Source: Seribacter sp963934295 (GTDB taxonomy: Bacteria; Verrucomicrobiota; Verrucomicrobiia; Opitutales; Seribacteraceae). Taken from it: a stretch of DNA of 64,000 nucleotides. A model generated the notes under the pieces. The model saw only the letters and a list, made by a program, of their open reading frames with translations. It made no database searches and had not been told where the DNA came from. Position 1 is the stretch's first letter; every line of letters begins with the position of its first letter. Both the position numbers and the translations under genes were made by a program. Positions 63,160 to 64,000 of the stretch are shown piece after piece. The stretch covers positions 1-64,000 of the forward strand of contig CAWVXY010000015.1 of NCBI GenBank assembly GCA_963934295.1. Direction: 5' to 3'.

Positions 63160-64000
63160 TTATTGAGCAAAGGCAAAGGCAGTGGTTCCCATTATACCTA
63201 GTCCATCCACTACAAAAACTTGCCCAGCATTTTCTTCCTGCAAAGACTTATGGACACCTGTGGTTATGAACAAGCGATCTAAGTTTGTTCCACCAAATGC
63301 ACAAGCCGTTGTTTCCACACATGGAACATCAACCCTTTGAACCAGCTCTCCACTCTGCGGGTTAATTCGTACTACCATTCCGCCATGACACATGGCCACC
63401 CAGAGCATACCCTCCGAATCGATCGTCATTCCATCCGGAGACCCATCTAAATCCAGAACCCCCGTATCAGCCACCAAAGATGGTTTTGATAAAACTCCCC
63501 TACTATTATCAAAAGGATATGCCATGATTTTCTTCGTAGGGGTGTCTATATAATACATTTTGGTTGCATCCGCATTCCAACAAATACCATTTGAATTAGT
63601 CACTTCATCCACTTTCAAACTAAGATCCCCCTTCGTATCCAACATGTATAGATTGGCATCCCCACTCTTTTTAACCGTGCTAATTGTGCCGGCCCAAAAC
63701 CTTCCGGATGGATCACATTTTCCATCGTTGAATCGATTATCTGGTCTTTTATCCGCTTCCGGATCAGCCAAATTTACTTTCTCGCCGGTAATCGGATCAA
63801 AAGTATAGATTCCGGAATCACCCGCACATAAAAAGCCTCCGCCCTTTCGGGGGACGACGGTTCCAATCCGCTCGCCCATTTCCCAAAATTCTTCGTCACC
63901 GTTTTCAGGATTCAATCGAATGAGCGTATGCCCTTCAATGTCTACATATAAGAGATGATCATTCCAAAAGATTGGACCTTCACCCCATTTGGAAACACGT
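63160..64000 (-). CDS. SMP-30/gluconolactonase-type lactonase, N-terminus outside window
   Basis: The frame is open to the right edge of the window, so the gene continues beyond 64000. At the edge it reads WGEGPIFWNDHLLYVDIEG, the expected N-terminal block with the metal-ligand Glu. Further on come FNDGKCDPSGRFWAGT, SNGICWNADATKMYYIDT (metal-ligand Asn) and DGSPDGMTIDSEGMLWVAMCHGG (metal-ligand Asp). These are the markers of SMP-30/LRE six-bladed propeller lactonases, which open sugar lactones to acids. It would act after the SDR step in a sugar-oxidation route. A TTG at 63915 would be an internal false start. Confidence 0.93.
   Translation of the reverse strand, partial: RVSKWGEGPIFWNDHLLYVDIEGHTLIRLNPENGDEEFWEMGERIGTVVPRKGGGFLCAGDSGIYTFDPITGEKVNLADPEADKRPDNRFNDGKCDPSGRFWAGTISTVKKSGDANLYMLDTKGDLSLKVDEVTNSNGICWNADATKMYYIDTPTKKIMAYPFDNSRGVLSKPSLVADTGVLDLDGSPDGMTIDSEGMLWVAMCHGGMVVRINPQSGELVQRVDVPCVETTACAFGGTNLDRLFITTGVHKSLQEENAGQVFVVDGLGIMGTTAFAFAQ

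Noticed and set aside
1..64000. CRISPR arrays, insertion sequences, prophage, integrase-tRNA junctions
   Set aside because: No regularly spaced direct repeats, transposase or phage genes were seen; the tRNA-Ser gene is not followed by an integrase.

Overview
The window looks like chromosomal DNA of a low-GC member of Verrucomicrobiota, most likely class Opitutia and probably marine. This placement is inferred from gene content, not from a marker tree. The pointers are a paired PSD1-type cytochrome/DUF1549/DUF1553 protein and a DUF1501 protein, a MoxR-DUF58-BatA-VWA operon that includes an alpha/alpha-toroid (squalene-cyclase-like) protein, a YdjY-type protein, many secreted proteins of unknown function, and an ovothiol-type methyltransferase. 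LpxA and several lipoproteins indicate a Gram-negative envelope. I see no phage, transposon, integron or CRISPR array.

Layout. 1-4652 is a surface-polysaccharide area: a frameshifted membrane glycosyltransferase at the left edge, a two-repeat secreted protein, an SDR enzyme, a GT4 glycosyltransferase and a lone ABC-2 exporter permease. 4698-14551 is one long minus-strand run. It carries a secreted trypsin-like protease, a proline-rich secreted protein, FluC/CrcB, IF-3, an A-type Fe-S carrier, LpxA, an unknown protein, AroB, FtsY, a secreted unknown, a secreted toroid protein and a YdjY-type protein. 14653-17763 holds two tandem membrane-anchored toroid proteins that show a gene-conversion tract. 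17823-20092 encodes an azurin-like cupredoxin and a divergent Nramp-like transporter. 21198-35000 is the most striking locus, a tightly packed seven-gene plus-strand operon: MoxR ATPase, DUF58, BatA/VWA, VWA/GATase-like, a long coiled-coil membrane protein, a secreted toroid protein, and a 1221-residue protein in which an FGE-like domain sits inside a WD40 propeller. 35094-44892 holds lipoproteins, tRNA-Ser(GCU), a Sel1-repeat protein, an ACT protein, a NamZ-type muramidase, a DUF2062 protein, glycerate kinase, RNase E/G and RodA. 45001-48838 holds an OvoA C-terminal-type methyltransferase, xylulokinase, a 42-residue lipoprotein with a clear terminator, and a membrane-anchored VWA protein. 49029-54130 is the DUF1501/PSD1 pair.

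54397-64000 looks like a sugar or sugar-acid utilisation locus: an AraC regulator, a SelW-like protein, a UxaE-family epimerase, a complete CUT2 ABC importer (binding protein, double-ATPase, permease), an SDR dehydrogenase, a ThuA-like protein and an SMP-30-type lactonase that runs off the right edge. A working model is uptake, oxidation by the SDR, lactone opening and epimerisation. The substrate cannot be read from the sequence.

The best candidate for an undescribed system links three places. The tandem toroid proteins (14653-17763) and the VWA protein (47765-48838) share the same N-terminal module: a short cytoplasmic tail, one membrane helix, a SDFSD motif and an LMQRQK motif. They carry unrelated C-terminal domains. 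Toroid and VWA domains are also the partners encoded side by side in the MoxR operon. I infer a common envelope assembly in which MoxR, VWA and toroid proteins work together.
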